This document shows positions 26,059-39,693 of a stretch of DNA of 64,000 nt, piece by piece (position 1 is the first letter of the stretch; every line of letters starts with the position of its first letter). A program made the position numbers and the translations under genes. The stretch spans positions 19,415,013 through 19,479,012 of the forward strand of contig JARWKL010000007.1 in NCBI GenBank assembly GCA_029961685.1, given 5' to 3'. This DNA is from Aristolochia californica (lineage: Eukaryota; Streptophyta; Magnoliopsida; Piperales; Aristolochiaceae). A model generated the notes under the pieces. It had not been told where the DNA came from and did not search any database. It was given only the letters and a program-made list of their open reading frames with translations.

Positions 26059-26940
26059 GGTTTCGCAATCGTCGGGAAAAATGGGTTGCGGAGAATTTTT
26101 AGCTGAGTGTTGAATTGCAATCCATAAGTCATTTCATACAAAAATATACCCCGTTACGCATGATAAATCACATTACAATCACCTATGATTAATTATGTCA
26201 GCTTTTTGTAAATGGGCAAAATAAGGGCATGTGTGACTCGGGTAAATATCCCACCGCAAGTTCACTTGAGAATTTAATGACCGTTTGTTATTCTCTTTAA
26301 AATCTTTGCATCCTTAGCTCATTTGCATCTTTAATATGTTTCAAACACGCATATCCATTTTTAAAGCATGTGTGGACGAAATCTCTTTCTTGCAAAATTC
26401 CAAGCTATAAGGGTTAAACTAGTGGAATTGCAATCCATAACTCATTTCATACAAAAATATAGCCCGTCACTAGAGAACTTAATGAGAGTTTATCATTCTC
26501 TTTAAAAGCTTTGGATCCATTAGTCATTTTAATCTTTAACATCTTTCAAGCATGCATATCCATTTTTAAAACATGTGTAGAAAAAATCTCCTTCATTTTA
26601 AAATTCCATGCTTAATAGGGTTGGACTAATGGAATTTCCCAAACATGGATAACAAAACTTTTGTGTTCATATTTGGTTTGTGAATAGATATTTTATATTT
26701 ATATTAGTTATTATTTTAAATATTTTTCACACATCAACTATAAAACTTTTATTTTTTTGTGATCTTTTTTGCCTTTTTTGTTTACGGGATGAAGGGGGAG
26801 CGAAAAATCAAAGTTCTGATTTAAGAAAAAAGTGTACATCTAAAATGGAAATGCACAATGCACAAATGTAGAGAGAGATATTTCCAAAGGGTGTCTTTAT
26901 GTTTTAGGGATCGTATGCACTTTTTCGTTTTTATATCTAA
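26059..26940. repeat. Composite of truncated B and truncated C, 882 bp
   Basis: The sequence is type B to the CTAGTGGAATT at about 26430, then jumps to the GAATTGCAATCCATAA segment found near +75 of a unit. The two sides share GAATT, a likely microhomology. A second jump near 26468 (CCCGTCACTAGAGAAC) skips about 80-100 bp, after which the sequence is an ordinary C to its end. The C head and the first dyad are lost. Confidence 0.9.
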
Positions 26941-27614
26941 GGTTTTGCAATCATCGGGAAACGGGGGAGGCGGGCGATTTTTAACTGAGTGTTGACTTCA
27001 AATCCAAAAGTTATTTTTTTACAAAAATATAGCCTGTTACGCATTAAAAATCACTATACAATCATCTCTGATTGTTAGCTCAACTTTTTGAATATGGGCA
27101 AAATAATGGCTTGTTTGACTTCGGCAAATACCCACCGTACGTTCACTTGAGAATTTAATGAGCGTTTGTTTTTCTCATTAAAAGCTTGGGATCCATAAGT
27201 CATTTGAATCTTTAACGTGTTTCTGGCATGCATATCCATTTTTAAAATATGTGTAGAAAAAATCTCCTTCTTGTAAAATTCCAAGCTTAATAGGGTTGGA
27301 CTAATGGAATTTCCCAAACTTGGATAACAAAAAGTTTGTGTTCATTTGTGGTGTGTGAATAGATATTTTTTATTTACGTTAGTTATTATTTTAAATATTT
27401 TCCACACTTCAACTATAAAATTTTTATTTTGTTGTGATCTTTTTTGCCTTTTTTTTTACGGGATGAAGGGGTTACGAAAACTCAATGTTCTGATTTTTAA
27501 AAAAAGTGTACATCTAAAATGGAAATGCACAATGCACAAATGTAGAGAGAGATATTTCCAAAGAGTTTCTGTATGTTTTAGGGATCGTATGGACTTTTTC
27601 GTTTTTATATCCAA
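26941..27614. repeat. Hybrid unit, A head and C tail
   Basis: Type A up to TTTCTGGCATGC near 27230, then AAGCTTAATAGGGTTGG and the rest are C, so the switch lies in or just after the second dyad. The next unit is A, so B and parts of A and C are missing from this HOR. It resembles the hybrid at 12-688 in design. Confidence 0.88.
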
Positions 27615-29637
27615 GGTTTTGTAATCGTCGGGAAACGGGGGAGGCGGGCGATTTTTAACTGAGTGTTGACTTCAAATCCATAAGTCATTTCTTACAAAAA
27701 TATAACCCGTTACGCATGAAAAAACACTTTACAATCATCTATGATTGTTAGCTCAACTTTTTGAATATGGGCAAAATAATGGCTTGTTTGACTCGAGCAA
27801 AAATCCCACCGCACGTTTACTTTAGAATTTAATGAGCGTTTGTTATTCTCTTTAAAAGCTTTGGATCGATAGGTCATTTGAATCTTTAACATGTTTCTGG
27901 CATGCATATCCATTTTTAAAACATGTGTAGAAAAAATCTCTTTCTTGTAAAATTCCAAGATATAAGTTTTGGACTAGTGGAATTTCCCAAACTTGGATAA
28001 CAAAACTTTTGTGTTCATTTGTGGTGTGTGAATTAATTTTCTTCACTTAATTTTTCTATTTTTTTAAACTTTTTTCGTACATCAACTCTGAAATTTTCAT
28101 TTTGCTGTGATCTATTTGAGATTTTTGTTTACGTGATGAAGGGAGAGCGAAAAACTCGAAGTTTTGATTTAAGAAAATGTGTACATCTAAAACGGAAATG
28201 CACAATGCACGTATGTAGAGAGAGATAATTCCAAAGAGTGTCTGTAATTTTTAGGGATTGTAAGCACCTTTTCGTTTTTATATCTCAGGTTTTGCAATCG
28301 TCGGGAAAAATGGGGTGTAGAGCATTTTTAACTGAGTGTTGAATTGCAATCCATAAGTCATTTCATACAAAAATATACCCCGTTACGCATGATAAATCAC
28401 ATTACAATCATCGATGATTAATTATGTCAGCTTTTTGCAAATGGGCAAAATAATGGCATGTTTGACTCGGGTAAATATCCCACCGTAAGTTCACTTGAGA
28501 ATTTAATGAGCGTTTGCTATTCTCATTAAAAGCTTTGCATCCATAGCTCATTTGCATCTTTAACAAGTTTCAAACATGCATATCCATTTTTAAAACATGT
28601 GTGGACGAAATCTCTTTCTTGCAAAATTCCAAGCTATTAGGGTTAAACTAGGGGAATTTCCCAAAATTGGATAACAAAACTTTTGTGTTCATTTGTGTTT
28701 GGTGAATAAATTTTCTTTATTTATATTTGTTATTGTTTTAAATTTTTTCCATACATCAACTATAAAATTTTCATTTTGTTGTAAGATTTTTGCCATGTTT
28801 GTTTTCGGGATGAAGGGAGAGCGAAAAGTCAAAGTTTTGATTTAAGAAAAAAGTGTATATCTAAAATGGAAAAGCACAATGCACAATTGTAGGGAGAGAT
28901 AATTCCAAAGTGTGTCTGTAATTTTAAGGGATTGTAAGCTCTTTTTAGTTTTTATATCTTAGGTTTTGCAATCGTCGAGAAAAATTGGTGGTAGAGGATT
29001 TTTAACTGAGTGTTGAATTGCAATCCATAAGTCATTTTATACAAAAATATAGCCCGTTACGCATGATAAGTCACTTTACAATCATATATGATTGTTAGAT
29101 CAATTTTTTTAAAATGGGCAAAATAATGACTTGTTAGATTCGGGTAAATATCCCACCGCACGTTCACTTGAGAACTTAATGAGCGTTTGTTATTCTCTTT
29201 AAAAGCTTTGGATCCATAGGTCATTTGAATCTTTAACATCTTTCAAGCATGCATATCCATTTTTAAAGCATGTGTAGAAAAAATCTCCTTCATGTAAAAT
29301 TCCAAGCTTAATAGGGTTGGACTAATGGAATTTCCCAAACTTGGATCACAAAACTTTTGTGTTCATTTGTGGTGTGTGAATAGATATTTTTTAATTATAT
29401 TAGTTATTATTTTAAATATTTTCCACACATCAACTATAAAATTTTTATTTTGTTGTGATCTTTTTTGCCTTTTTTTTTTTACGGGATGAAGGGGTAGCGA
29501 AAACTCAAAGTTCTGATTTAAGAAAAAAGTGTACATCTAAAATGGAAATGCACAATGCACAAATGTAGAGAGAGATATTTCCAAAGTGTGTCTGTATGTT
29601 TTAGGGATCGTATGCACTTTTTCATTTTTATATCTAA
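27615..29637. repeat. HOR copy A-B-C (27615, 28288, 28962)
   Basis: Three complete units in canonical order (673, 674, 676 bp). The B head is slightly diverged (GGGGTGTAGAGC). The C unit has GCTTGTTAGATTCGGG. Confidence 0.9.
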
Positions 29638-30309
29638 GGTTTTGCAATCGTCGGAAAACGGGGGAGGCGGGCGATTTTTAACTGAGTGTTGATTTCAAAT
29701 CCATCAGTCATTTCTTACAAAAATATAGCCCGTTACACATGACAAATCACTTTACAATCGTCTATGATTGGTACCTCAACTTTTCTCATATGGGCAAAAT
29801 AATGGCTTGTTTGACTCGGGCAAATATCCCACCGCACGTTCACTTGAGAATTTAATGAGCGTTTGTTATTCTTTTTAAAAGCTTTGGATCCATAGGTCAT
29901 TTGAATCTTTAACATGTTTCTGGCATGCATATCTATTTTTAAAACATGTGTAGAAAAAATCCCTTTCATGTAAAATTCCAAGATATTAGTTTTGGACTAG
30001 TGGAGTTTCCCAAACTGGGATAACAAACTTTTGTGTTCATTTGTGGTGTGTGAATAAATTTTCTTCATTTACTTTTTCTATTGTTTTAAACTTTTTTCAT
30101 ACATCAACTATGAAATTTTCATTTTGTGGTGACCTATTTGCGTTTTTTGTTTACGGGATGAAGGGAGAGCGAAAAACTCGAAGTTTTGATTTAAGAAAAT
30201 GTGTACATCTAAAACGGAAATGCACAATGCACGTATGTAGAGAGAGATAATTCCAAAGAGTGTCTGTAATTTTTAGGGATTGTAAGCACCTTTTCGTTTT
30301 TATATCTCA
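29638..30309. repeat. A unit preceding the nine-unit duplication
   Basis: Complete A unit of 672 bp. The first dyad is degraded (CAATCGTCTATGATTGG at about 29756) and the neighbouring segment reads CTCATATGGGC in place of GAATATGGGC. Confidence 0.87.
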
Positions 30310-30926
30310 AGTTTTGTAATCGTCGGGAAAAATGGGTTGAAGAGGATTTTTAACTGAGTGTTGAATTGCAATCCATAAGTCATTTCATACAAAAATATAG
30401 CCCGTTACGCATGATAAATCACATTACAATCATCTATAATTAATTATGTCAGCTTTTTGCAAATGGGCAAAATAATGGCATGTTTGACTCGGGTAAATAT
30501 CCCACTGCAAGTTCACTTGAGAATTTAATGAGCGTTTGTTATTCTCAATAAAAGCTTTGCATCCATAGCTCATTTGCATCTTTAACATGTTTCAAACATG
30601 CACATCCATTTTTAAAACATGTGTGGACGAAATCTCTTTCTTGCAAAATTCCAAGCTTAAAAGGGTTGGACTAATGGAATTTCCCAAACTTGGATAAGAA
30701 AACTTTTGTGTTCATTTGTGGTGTGTGAATAGATATTTTTTATTTACATTAGTTATTATTTTAAATATTTTCCACACATCAACTATAAAATTTTTATTTT
30801 GTTGTGATCTTTTTTGCCTTTTTTTTTTACGGGATGAAGGTGGAGCGAAAACTCAAAGTTCTGATTTAAGAAAAAAGTGTACATCTAAAATGGAAATGCA
30901 CAACACTTTTTTGTTTTTATATCTAA
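30310..30926. repeat. Hybrid B/C unit with a 57-bp tail deletion, 617 bp
   Basis: Type B to about 30645 (TGGACGAAATC), then AAGCTTAAAAGGGTTGG and type C. Near 30902 ATGCACAA joins directly to CACTTTTTTG, removing the segment between two GCAC-containing sites. The unit at 36323 has the same B/C junction without the deletion, so the deletion came after the duplication. Confidence 0.9.
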
Positions 30927-31600
30927 GGTTTTGCAATCGTCGGGAAATGGGGGAGGTGGGCGATTTTTAACTGAGTGTTGACTTCAAATCCATAAGTCAT
31001 TTCATACAAAAATATAGCCCGTTACGCATGACAAATCCCTTTACAATCATCTATGATTGTTAGTTCAACTTTTTGAATATGGGCAAAATAATGGCTTGTT
31101 TGACTCGGGCAAATATCCCACCGCACGTTCACTTGAGAATTTAATGAGCGTTTGTTATTCTCTTTAAAAGCTTTGGATCCATAGGTCATTTGAATCTTTA
31201 ACATGTTTCTGGCATGCATATCTATGTTTAAAACATGTGTAGAAAAAATCCCCTTCATGCAAAATTCCAAGATATTAGTTTTGGACTAGTGGAATTTCCC
31301 AAACTTGGATAAAAAAACTTTTGTGTTCATTTGTGGTGTGTGAATAAATTTTCTTCATTTACTTTTTTTATTGTTTTAAACTTTTTCCATACATCAACTA
31401 TGAAATTTTCATTTTGTTGTGATCTATTTGCCATTTTTGTTTACGGGATGAAGGGAGAGCGAAAAACTCGAACTTTTGATTTAAGAAAATTGTGTACATC
31501 TAAAAATGAAATGCACAATGCACATATGTAGAGAGAGATAATTCCAAAGAGTGTGTGTAATTTTTAGGGATTGTAAGCTATTTTTAGTTTTTATATCTCA
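30927..31600. repeat. A unit with B-type tail
   Basis: Type A through the body, but the tail near 31550 reads GTGTGTGTAA then GTAAGCTATTTTTAG, which is B-like. The next unit is C. This is the footprint of an exchange that removed one B unit near its end. The unit at 36997 has the same structure. Confidence 0.88.
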
Positions 31601-32273
31601 GGTTTTGCAATCGTCAGGAAAAATTGGTGGCACAGGATTTTTAACTGAGTGCTAAATTGCAATCCATAAATCATTTCATACAAAAATATAGCCCGTTACG
31701 CATGATAAATCACTTTACAATCATCTATGATTGCTAGATCAAATTTTTGAAAATGGGCAAAATAATGACTTGTTAGACTCGGATAAATATCCCACCGCAC
31801 GTTCACTTGAGAATTTAATGAGCATTTGTTATTCTCTTTAAAATCTTTGGATCCATAGGTCATTTGAATCTTTAACTTGTTTCTGGCATGCATATCGATT
31901 TTTAAAACATGTGTAGAAAAAATCCCCTTCATGTAAAATTCGAAGATATTACTTTTGGACTAGTGGAATTTCCCAAACTTGGATAACAAAACTTTTGTGC
32001 TCATTTGTGGTGTTTGAATAAATTTTCTTCATTTACTTTTTCAATTGTTTTAAACTTTTTCGTACATCAACTATGAAATTTTCATTTTGCAGTGATCTTT
32101 TTGCCTTTTTTGTTTACGGGATGAAGGGAGAGCCAAAAACTCAAAGTTTTGATTTAAGAAAAATGTGTACATCAAAAATGGAAATGCACAATGCACAATG
32201 TACGATGTGATAATTCCAAAGAGTGTCTGTAATTTTTAGGGATTGTAAGCACCTTTTTCGTTTTTATATCTAA
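31601..32273. repeat. Hybrid C/A unit
   Basis: C head and body (GATTGCTAGATC, TTGTTAGACTCGG) up to about 31860, then TTTCTGGCATGC and GATATTACTTTTGG of type A and the A tail. It is followed by B, so the phase returns to A-B-C after this unit. Confidence 0.88.
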
Positions 32274-33625
32274 GGTTTCGCAATCGTCGGGAAAAATGGG
32301 TTGCGGAGGATTTTTAACTGAGTGTTGAATTCAATCCATAAGTCATTTCATACAAAAATATAGCCCGTTACGCATGATAAATCACATTACAATCATCTAC
32401 GATTAATTATGTCAGCTTTTTGCAAATGGGCAACATAATGGCATGTTTGACTCGGGTAAATATCCCATCGCAAGTTCACTTGAGAATTTAATGAGAGTTT
32501 GTTATTCTCATTAAAAGCTTTGCATCCATAGCTCATTTGCATCTTTAACATGTTTCAAAACTTCATATCCATTTTTAAAACATGTGTGGACGAAATCTCT
32601 TTCTTGCAAAATTCCAAGCTATTTGGGTTAAACTAGTGGAATTTCAAAAAATTGGATAACAAAACTTTTGTGTTCATTTGTGTTGGGTGAATAAATTTTC
32701 TTTATTTATATTTGTTATTGTTTTAATTTTTTTCCATACATCAACGATAAAATTTTCATTTTGTTGTAAGCATTTTGCCTTGTTTGTTTTCGGGGCGAAG
32801 GGAGAGTGAAAAGTCAAAGTTTTGATTTAAGGAAAAAGTGTATATCTAAAATGGAAAAGCACAATGCACAATTATAGGGAGAGATAATTCCAAAGAGTGT
32901 CTGTAATTTTTTGGGATTGTAAGCTCTTTTTAGTTTTTATATCACAGGTTTTGCAATCGTCGAGTAAAATTGGTGGTAAAGGATTTTTAACTAAGGGTTG
33001 AATTGCAATCCATAAGTCATTTCATACAAAAATATAGCACGTTACGCATGATAAATCACTTTACAATCATCTATGATTGTTAGATCAAATTTTTGAAAAT
33101 GGGCAAAATAATGACTTGTTAGTCTCAGGTAAATAAATATCCCACCGCACGTTCACTTGAGAATTTAATGAGTGTTTGTTATTCTCTTTAAAAGCTTTGG
33201 ATCCATAGGTCATTTGAATCTTTAACATGTTTCAACCATGCATATTCATTTTTAAAACATGTGTAGAAAAAATCTCCTTCATGTAAAATTCCAAGGTTAA
33301 TAGGGTTGGACTAATGGAATTTCCCAAACTTGGATAACAAAACTTTTATGTTCATTTGTGGTGTGTGAATAGATATTTTTTATTTACATTAGTTATTATT
33401 TTAAATATTTTCCACACATCAACTATAAAGTTTTTATTTTGTTGTGATCCTTTTGGCCTTTTTTGTTTACGGGATTAAGGGGGAGCGAAAACTCAAAGTT
33501 CTGAATTAAGAAAAAAGTGTACATCTAAAATGGAAATGCACAATGCACAAATTTAGAGAGAGATAATTCCAAAGAGTGTCTGTATGTTTTAGGGATCGTA
33601 TGCACTCTTTCGTTTTTATATCTAA
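32274..33625. repeat. Units B and C (32274, 32947)
   Basis: The B unit has AAAACTTCATATCC in place of AAACATGCATATCC and GCTATTTGGGTT in place of GCTATTAGGGTT; both variants recur 6,070 bp later. The C unit is 679 bp, with a small AAAT duplication at about 33133. Confidence 0.88.
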
Positions 33626-35648
33626 GGTTTTGCAATCGTCGGGAAACGGGGGAGGCGGACGATTTTTAACTGAGTGTTGACTTCAAATCCATAAGTCATT
33701 TCTTACAAAAAATATAGCCCATTACGCATGACAAATCTCTTTACAATCATCTATGATTGTTAACTCAACTTTTGAATATGGGCAAAATAATGGCTTGTTT
33801 GACTCGGGCAAATATCCCACCGCACGTTCACTTGAGAATTTAAGGAGCGTTTGTTATTCTCTTTAAAAGCTTTGGATCCATAGGTAATTTGAATATTAAT
33901 CATGTTTCTGGCAAGCATATCCATTTTTAAAACATGTGTAGAAAAAATCCCCTTCATGTAAAATTCCAAGATATTAGTTTTGGACTAGTGGAATTTCCCA
34001 AACTTGGATAACAAAACTTTTGTGTTCATTTGTGGTGTGTGAATAAATTTTCTTCATTAACTTTTTTTATTGTTTTAAACTTTTTCCGTAAATCAACTTT
34101 GAAATTTTTCATTTTGCTGTGATCTATTTGCCCTTTTTGTTTACGGGATGAAGGGAGAACGAAAAACTCAAAGTTTTGATTTAAGAAAAATGTGTACATC
34201 TAAAATGGAAATGCACAATGCACACATGTAGAGAGAGATAATTCCAAAGAGTGTTTGTAATTTTTAGGCATTGTAAGCACCTTTTCGTTTTTATATCTCA
34301 GGTTTTGCAATCGTCGAGAAAAATGGGTTGCGGAGAATTTTTAACTGAGTCGTGAATTGCAATCCATAAGTCATTTCATACAAAAATATAGCCCGTTACA
34401 CATGATATATCACATTACAATCATCTATGATTAATTATGTCAGCTTTTTGAAAATGGGCAAAATAATGGCATGTTTTACTAGGGTAAATATCCCACCGCA
34501 AGTTCACTTGAGAATTTAATGAGCGTTTGTTATCCTCATTACAAGCTTTGCATCCATAGCTCATTTTCATCTTTAAATTGTTTCAAACATGCATATCCAT
34601 TTTTAAAATATGTGCAGACGAAATCATTTTCTTGCAAAATTCCAAGCTATTAGGGTAAAACTAGTGGAATTTCCCAAAATTGGATAACAAAACTTTTGTG
34701 TTCATTTGTGTTGGGTGAATAAATTTTCTTTATTTATATTTGTTATTGTTTTAAATTTTTTCCATACATCAATTATAAAATTTTCATTTTGTTGTAAGGT
34801 TTTTGCCTTGTTTGTTTTTGGGATGAAGGGAGAGCGAAAAGTCAAAGTTTTGATTTAAGAAAAAAGTGTGCATCTAAAATGGAAAAGCTCAATGCAAAAT
34901 TGTAGGGAGAGATAATTCCAAAGAGTGTCTGTAGTTTTTAGGGATTGTAAGCTATTTTTAGTTTTTATATCTCCGGTTTTGCAATCGTCGGTAAAAATTG
35001 GTGGCAGAGGATTTTTAACTAAGTGTTGAATTGCAATCTATAAGTCATTTCTTACAAAAATATAACCCGGCACACATGATAAATCACTTTACAATCATCT
35101 ATGATTGTTAGATCAAATTTTTGAAAATGGGCAAAATAATGACTTGTTAGACTCGGGTAAATATCCCACCGCACGTTCACTTGAGAATTTAATGAGCGTT
35201 TTTTATTCTCTTTAAAAGCTTTGGATCCATAGGTCATTTGAATCTTTAACATGTTTCAAGCATGCATATCAATTTTTAAAACATGTGTAGAAAAATCTCC
35301 TTCATGTAAAATTCAAAGCTTAATAGGGTTGGACTAATGGAATTTCCCAAACTTGATTAACAAAATTTTTGTGTTCATTTATGGTGTGTGAATAGATATT
35401 TTTTATTTAAATTAGTTATTATTTTAAATATTTTCCACACATCAACTATAAAATTTTTATTTTGTTGTGATTTTTTTTGCCTTTTTTGTTTCCGGGATGA
35501 AGGAGGAGCGAAAACTCAAAGTTCTGATTTAAGAAAAAAGTGTACATCTAAAATGGAAATGCACAATGCACAAATGTAGAGAGAGATATTTCCTAAGAGT
35601 GTCTATATGTTTTAGGGATCGTATGCACTTTTTCATTTTTATATCTAA
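33626..35648. repeat. HOR copy A-B-C (33626, 34301, 34975)
   Basis: Three full units in canonical order (675, 674, 674 bp), inside the first copy of the nine-unit block. Confidence 0.9.
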
Positions 35649-36322
35649 GGTTTTGGAATCGTCGGGAAACAGGGGAGGCGGGCGATTTTTAACTGAGTGT
35701 TGACTTCAAATCCATAAGTCATTTCTTACAAAAATAGAGCCCGTTACACATGACAAATCACTTTACAATCATCTATGATTGTTAGCTCAACTTTTTGAAT
35801 ATGGGCAAAATAATGGCTTATTTGACTCAGGCAAATATCCAACCGCACGTTCACTTGAGAATTTAATGAGCGTTTGTTATTCTCTTTAAAAGCTTTGGAT
35901 CCATAGGTCATTTGAATCTTTAACATGTTTCTGGCATGCATATCCATTTTTAAAACATGTGTAGAAAAAATCCCCTTCATGTAAAATTCCAAGATATTAG
36001 TTTTGGACAAGTGGAATTTCCCAAACTTGGATAACAAAATTTTTGTGTTCATTTTTGGTGTGTGCATAAATTTTCTTCATTTACTTTTTGTATTGTTTTA
36101 AACTTTTTCCGTACATCAACTATGAAATTTTCATTTTGCTGTGATCTATTTGCCTTTTTTGTTTACGGGATGAAGGGAGAGCGAAAAACTCGAAGTTTTG
36201 ATTTAAGAAAAATGTGTACTTCTAAAATGGAAATGCACAATGCACATATGTAGAGAGAGATAATTCGAAAGAATGTCTGTAAGTTTTAGAGATTGTAAGC
36301 ACCTTTTCGTTTTTATATCTCA
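35649..36322. repeat. A unit, last of nine-unit block copy 1
   Basis: Complete 674-bp A unit. Its successor is the B/C hybrid at 36323, just as the A unit at 29638 is followed by the B/C hybrid at 30310. Confidence 0.88.
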
Positions 36323-36996
36323 GGTTTTGCAATCGTCGGGAAAAATGGGTTGCGGAGGATTTTTAACTGAGTGTTGAATTGCAATTCATAAGTCATTTCA
36401 TTCAAAAATATAGCCCGTTACGCATGATAAATCACATTACAATCATCTATGATTAATTATGTCAGCTTTTTGCAAATGGGCAAAATAATGACATGTTTGA
36501 CTCGGGTAAATATCCCACCGCAAGTTCACTTGAGATTTTAATGAGCGTTTGTTATTCTCAATAAAATCTTTGCATCCATAGCTCATTTGCATCTTTAACA
36601 TGTTTCAAACATGCATATCCATTTTTAAAACATGTGTGGACGAAATCTCTTTCTTGCAAAATACCAAGTTTAATAGGGTTGGACTAATGGAATTTCCCAA
36701 ACTTGGACAAGAAAGCATTTGTGTTCATTTGTGGTGTGTGAATAGATATTTTTTATTTACATTAGTTATTATTTTAAATATTTTCCACACATCAACTATA
36801 AAATTTTTATTTGTTGTGATCTTTTTTGCCTTTTTTTTTACGCGATGAAGGGGGAGCGAAAACTCAAAGTTCTGATTTAAGAAAAAAGTGTACATCTAAA
36901 ATGGAAATGCACAATGCACAAATGTAGAGAGAGATATTTCCAAAGAGTGTCTATATGTTTTAGGGTTCGTATGCACTTTTTTGTTTTTATATCTAA
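36323..36996. repeat. Hybrid B/C unit, full length
   Basis: Type B to about 36655, then AAGTTTAATAGGGTTGG and type C. The CTCAATAAAA variant near 36557 is shared with the hybrid at 30310 (near 30545), supporting a common origin. Confidence 0.9.
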
Positions 36997-37670
36997 GGTT
37001 TTGCAATCGTCGGGAAACGGGGGAGGTGGGCGATTTTTAACAGAGTGTTGACTTCAAATCCATAAGTCATTTATTACAAAAATATAGCCCATTACGCATG
37101 ACAAATCACTTTACAATCATATATGATAGTTAGTTCAACTTTTATAAAATGGGCAAAATAATGGCTTGTTTGACTCGAGCAAATATCCCACCGCACGTTC
37201 ACTTGAGAATTTAATGAGCGTTTGTTATTCTCTTTAAAAGCTTTTGATCCATAGGTCATTTGAATCTTTAACATGTTTCTAACATGCATATCTATTTTTA
37301 AAACATGTGTAGAAAAAATCCCCTTCATGTAAAATTCCAAGATATTAGTTTTGGACTAGTGGAATTTCCCAAACTTGGATAACAAAACTTTTGTGTTCAT
37401 ATGTGGTGTGTGAATAAACTTTCTTCATTTACTTTTTTTATTGTTTTAAACTTTTTCCGTACATCAACTATGAAATTTTTCATTTTGCTCTCATCTATTT
37501 GCCTCTTTTGTTTACGGGATGAAGGGAGAGCGAAAAACTCGAACTTTTGATTTAAGAAAATTGTGTGCATCTAAAAACAAATGCATCATGCACATATGTA
37601 CAGAGAGATAATTCCAAAGAGTGTGTGTAATTTTTAGGGATTGTAAGCTATTTTTAGTTTTTATATCTCA
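36997..37670. repeat. A unit with B-type tail (paralogue of 30927)
   Basis: Same A body and GTGTGTGTAA / GTAAGCTATTTTTAG tail as the unit 6,070 bp upstream, again followed by a C head. Confidence 0.88.
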
Positions 37671-38343
37671 GGTTTTGCAATCTTCAGGAAAAATTGGTGG
37701 CAGAGAATTTTTAACTGAGTGCTGAATTGCAATCCATAAGTCATTTCATACAAAAATATAGCCTGTTACGCATGATAAATCACTTTACAATCATCTATGA
37801 TTGCTAAATCAAATTTTTGAAAATGGGCAAAATAATGACTTGTTAGACTCGGGTAAATATCCCACCGCACGTTCACTTTAGAATTTAATGAGCGTTTGTT
37901 ATTCTCTTTAAAAGCTTTGGATCCATAGGTCATTTGAATCTTTAACAATTTTCTCGCATGCATATCCATTTTTAAAACATGTGTAGAATAAATCACCTTC
38001 ATGTAAAATTCCAAGATATTAGTTTTGGACTAGTGGAATTTCCCAAACTTGGATAACAAAACTTTTGTGCTCATTTGGGGTGTGTGAATAAATTTCTTCA
38101 ATTAATTTTTTTATTGTTTTAAACTTTTTCCGTACATCAACTATGAAATTTTCATTGTGCTGTGATCTATTTGCGTTTTTTGTTTACAGGATGATGGGAG
38201 AGCGAAAAACTCGAAGTTTTGATTTAAAAAAAATGTGTACAACAAAAATGGAAATGCACAATGCACATATGTAGAGAGAGATAATTCCAAAGAGTGTCTG
38301 TAATTTTTAGGCATTGTAAGCACCTTTTCGTTTTTATATCTCA
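37671..38343. repeat. Hybrid C/A unit (paralogue of 31601)
   Basis: C head with GAGTGCTGAATTGC and GATTGCTAAATC, A body from about 37950 (GATATTAGTTTTGG) and A tail. The second dyad's left arm is degraded here (ACAATTTTC near 37945). Confidence 0.88.
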
Positions 38344-39693
38344 AGTTTTGCAATCGTCGGGAAAAATGGGTTGCGGAGGATTTTTAACTGAGTGTTGAGT
38401 TGATCTCCGTCAGTCATTTCATACAAAAATATAGCCCGTTACGCATGATAAATCACATTACATTCATCTATGATTAACTATGTCAGCTTTTTGCAAATGG
38501 GCAAAATAATGGCATGTTTGACTCGGGTAAATATCCCACCGCAAGTTCACTTGAGAATTTAATTAGAGTTTGTTATTCTCATTAAAAGCTTTGAATCCAT
38601 AGCTCATTTGCATCTTTAACATGTTTCAAAACTTCATATCCATTTTTAAAACATGTGTGGACGAAATCTTTTTCTTGCAAAATTCCAAGCTATTTGGGTT
38701 AAACTAGTGGAATTTCCAAAAATTGCATAACAAAACTTTTTTGTTCATTTGTGTTGGGTGAATAAATTTTATTTATTTGTATTTGTTATTTTTTTAATTT
38801 TTTTCCATACATCAACTATAAAATTTTCATTTTGTTGTAAGCTTTTTGCCTTGTTTGTTTTCGGAATGAAGGGAGAGCGAAAAGTCAAAGTTTTGATTTA
38901 AGAAAAAAGTTTACATATAATATGGAAAAGCACAATGCACAATTGTAGGGAGAGATAATTCCAAAGAGTGTCTGGAATTTTTACGGATTGTAAGCTCTTT
39001 TTAGTTTTTATATCTCAGCTTTTGCAATCGTCGAGAAAAATTGGTGGCAGAGGATTTTTAACTGAGAGTTGAATTGCAATCCATAAGTCATTTCATACAA
39101 AAATATAGCACGTTCCGCATGATAAATCACTTTACAATCATCTATGATTGTTAGATCCAATATTTGAAAATGGGAAAAATAATGACTTGTTGGTCTCGGG
39201 TAAATATCCCATCGCACGTTCACTCAAGAATTTAATGAGCGTTTGTTATTCTCTTTAAAAGCTTTGGATCCATAGGTCATTTGAATCTTTAACATGTTTG
39301 AAGCATGCATATCCATTTTTAAAACATGTGTAGAAAAAATCTCCTTCATGTAAAATTCCAATCTTAATAGGGTTGGAATAATGGAATTTCCCAAACTTGG
39401 ATAACAAAAATTTTGTGTTCATTTGTGGTGTGTGAATAGATATTTTTTATATACATTAGTTATTATTTTAAATATTTTCCACACATCAACTATAAAATTT
39501 TTACTTTATTGTGATCTATTTTGGCTTTTTTTGTTTACGGGATGAAGGAGGAGCGAAAACTCAAAGTTCTGATTTAAGAAAAAAGTGTACATCTAAAATA
39601 GAAATGCACAATGCACAAATGTAGAGAGAGATATTTCCAAAGAGTGTCTGCATGTTTTTGGGATCGTATGCACTTTTTCGTTTTTATATCTAA
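38344..39693. repeat. Units B and C (38344, 39018), paralogues of 32274 and 32947
   Basis: The B unit repeats AAAACTTCATATCC and GCTATTTGGGTT. The C unit repeats TATAGCACGTT and has GTTGGTCTCGGG where its partner has GTTAGTCTCAGG. Confidence 0.88.
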
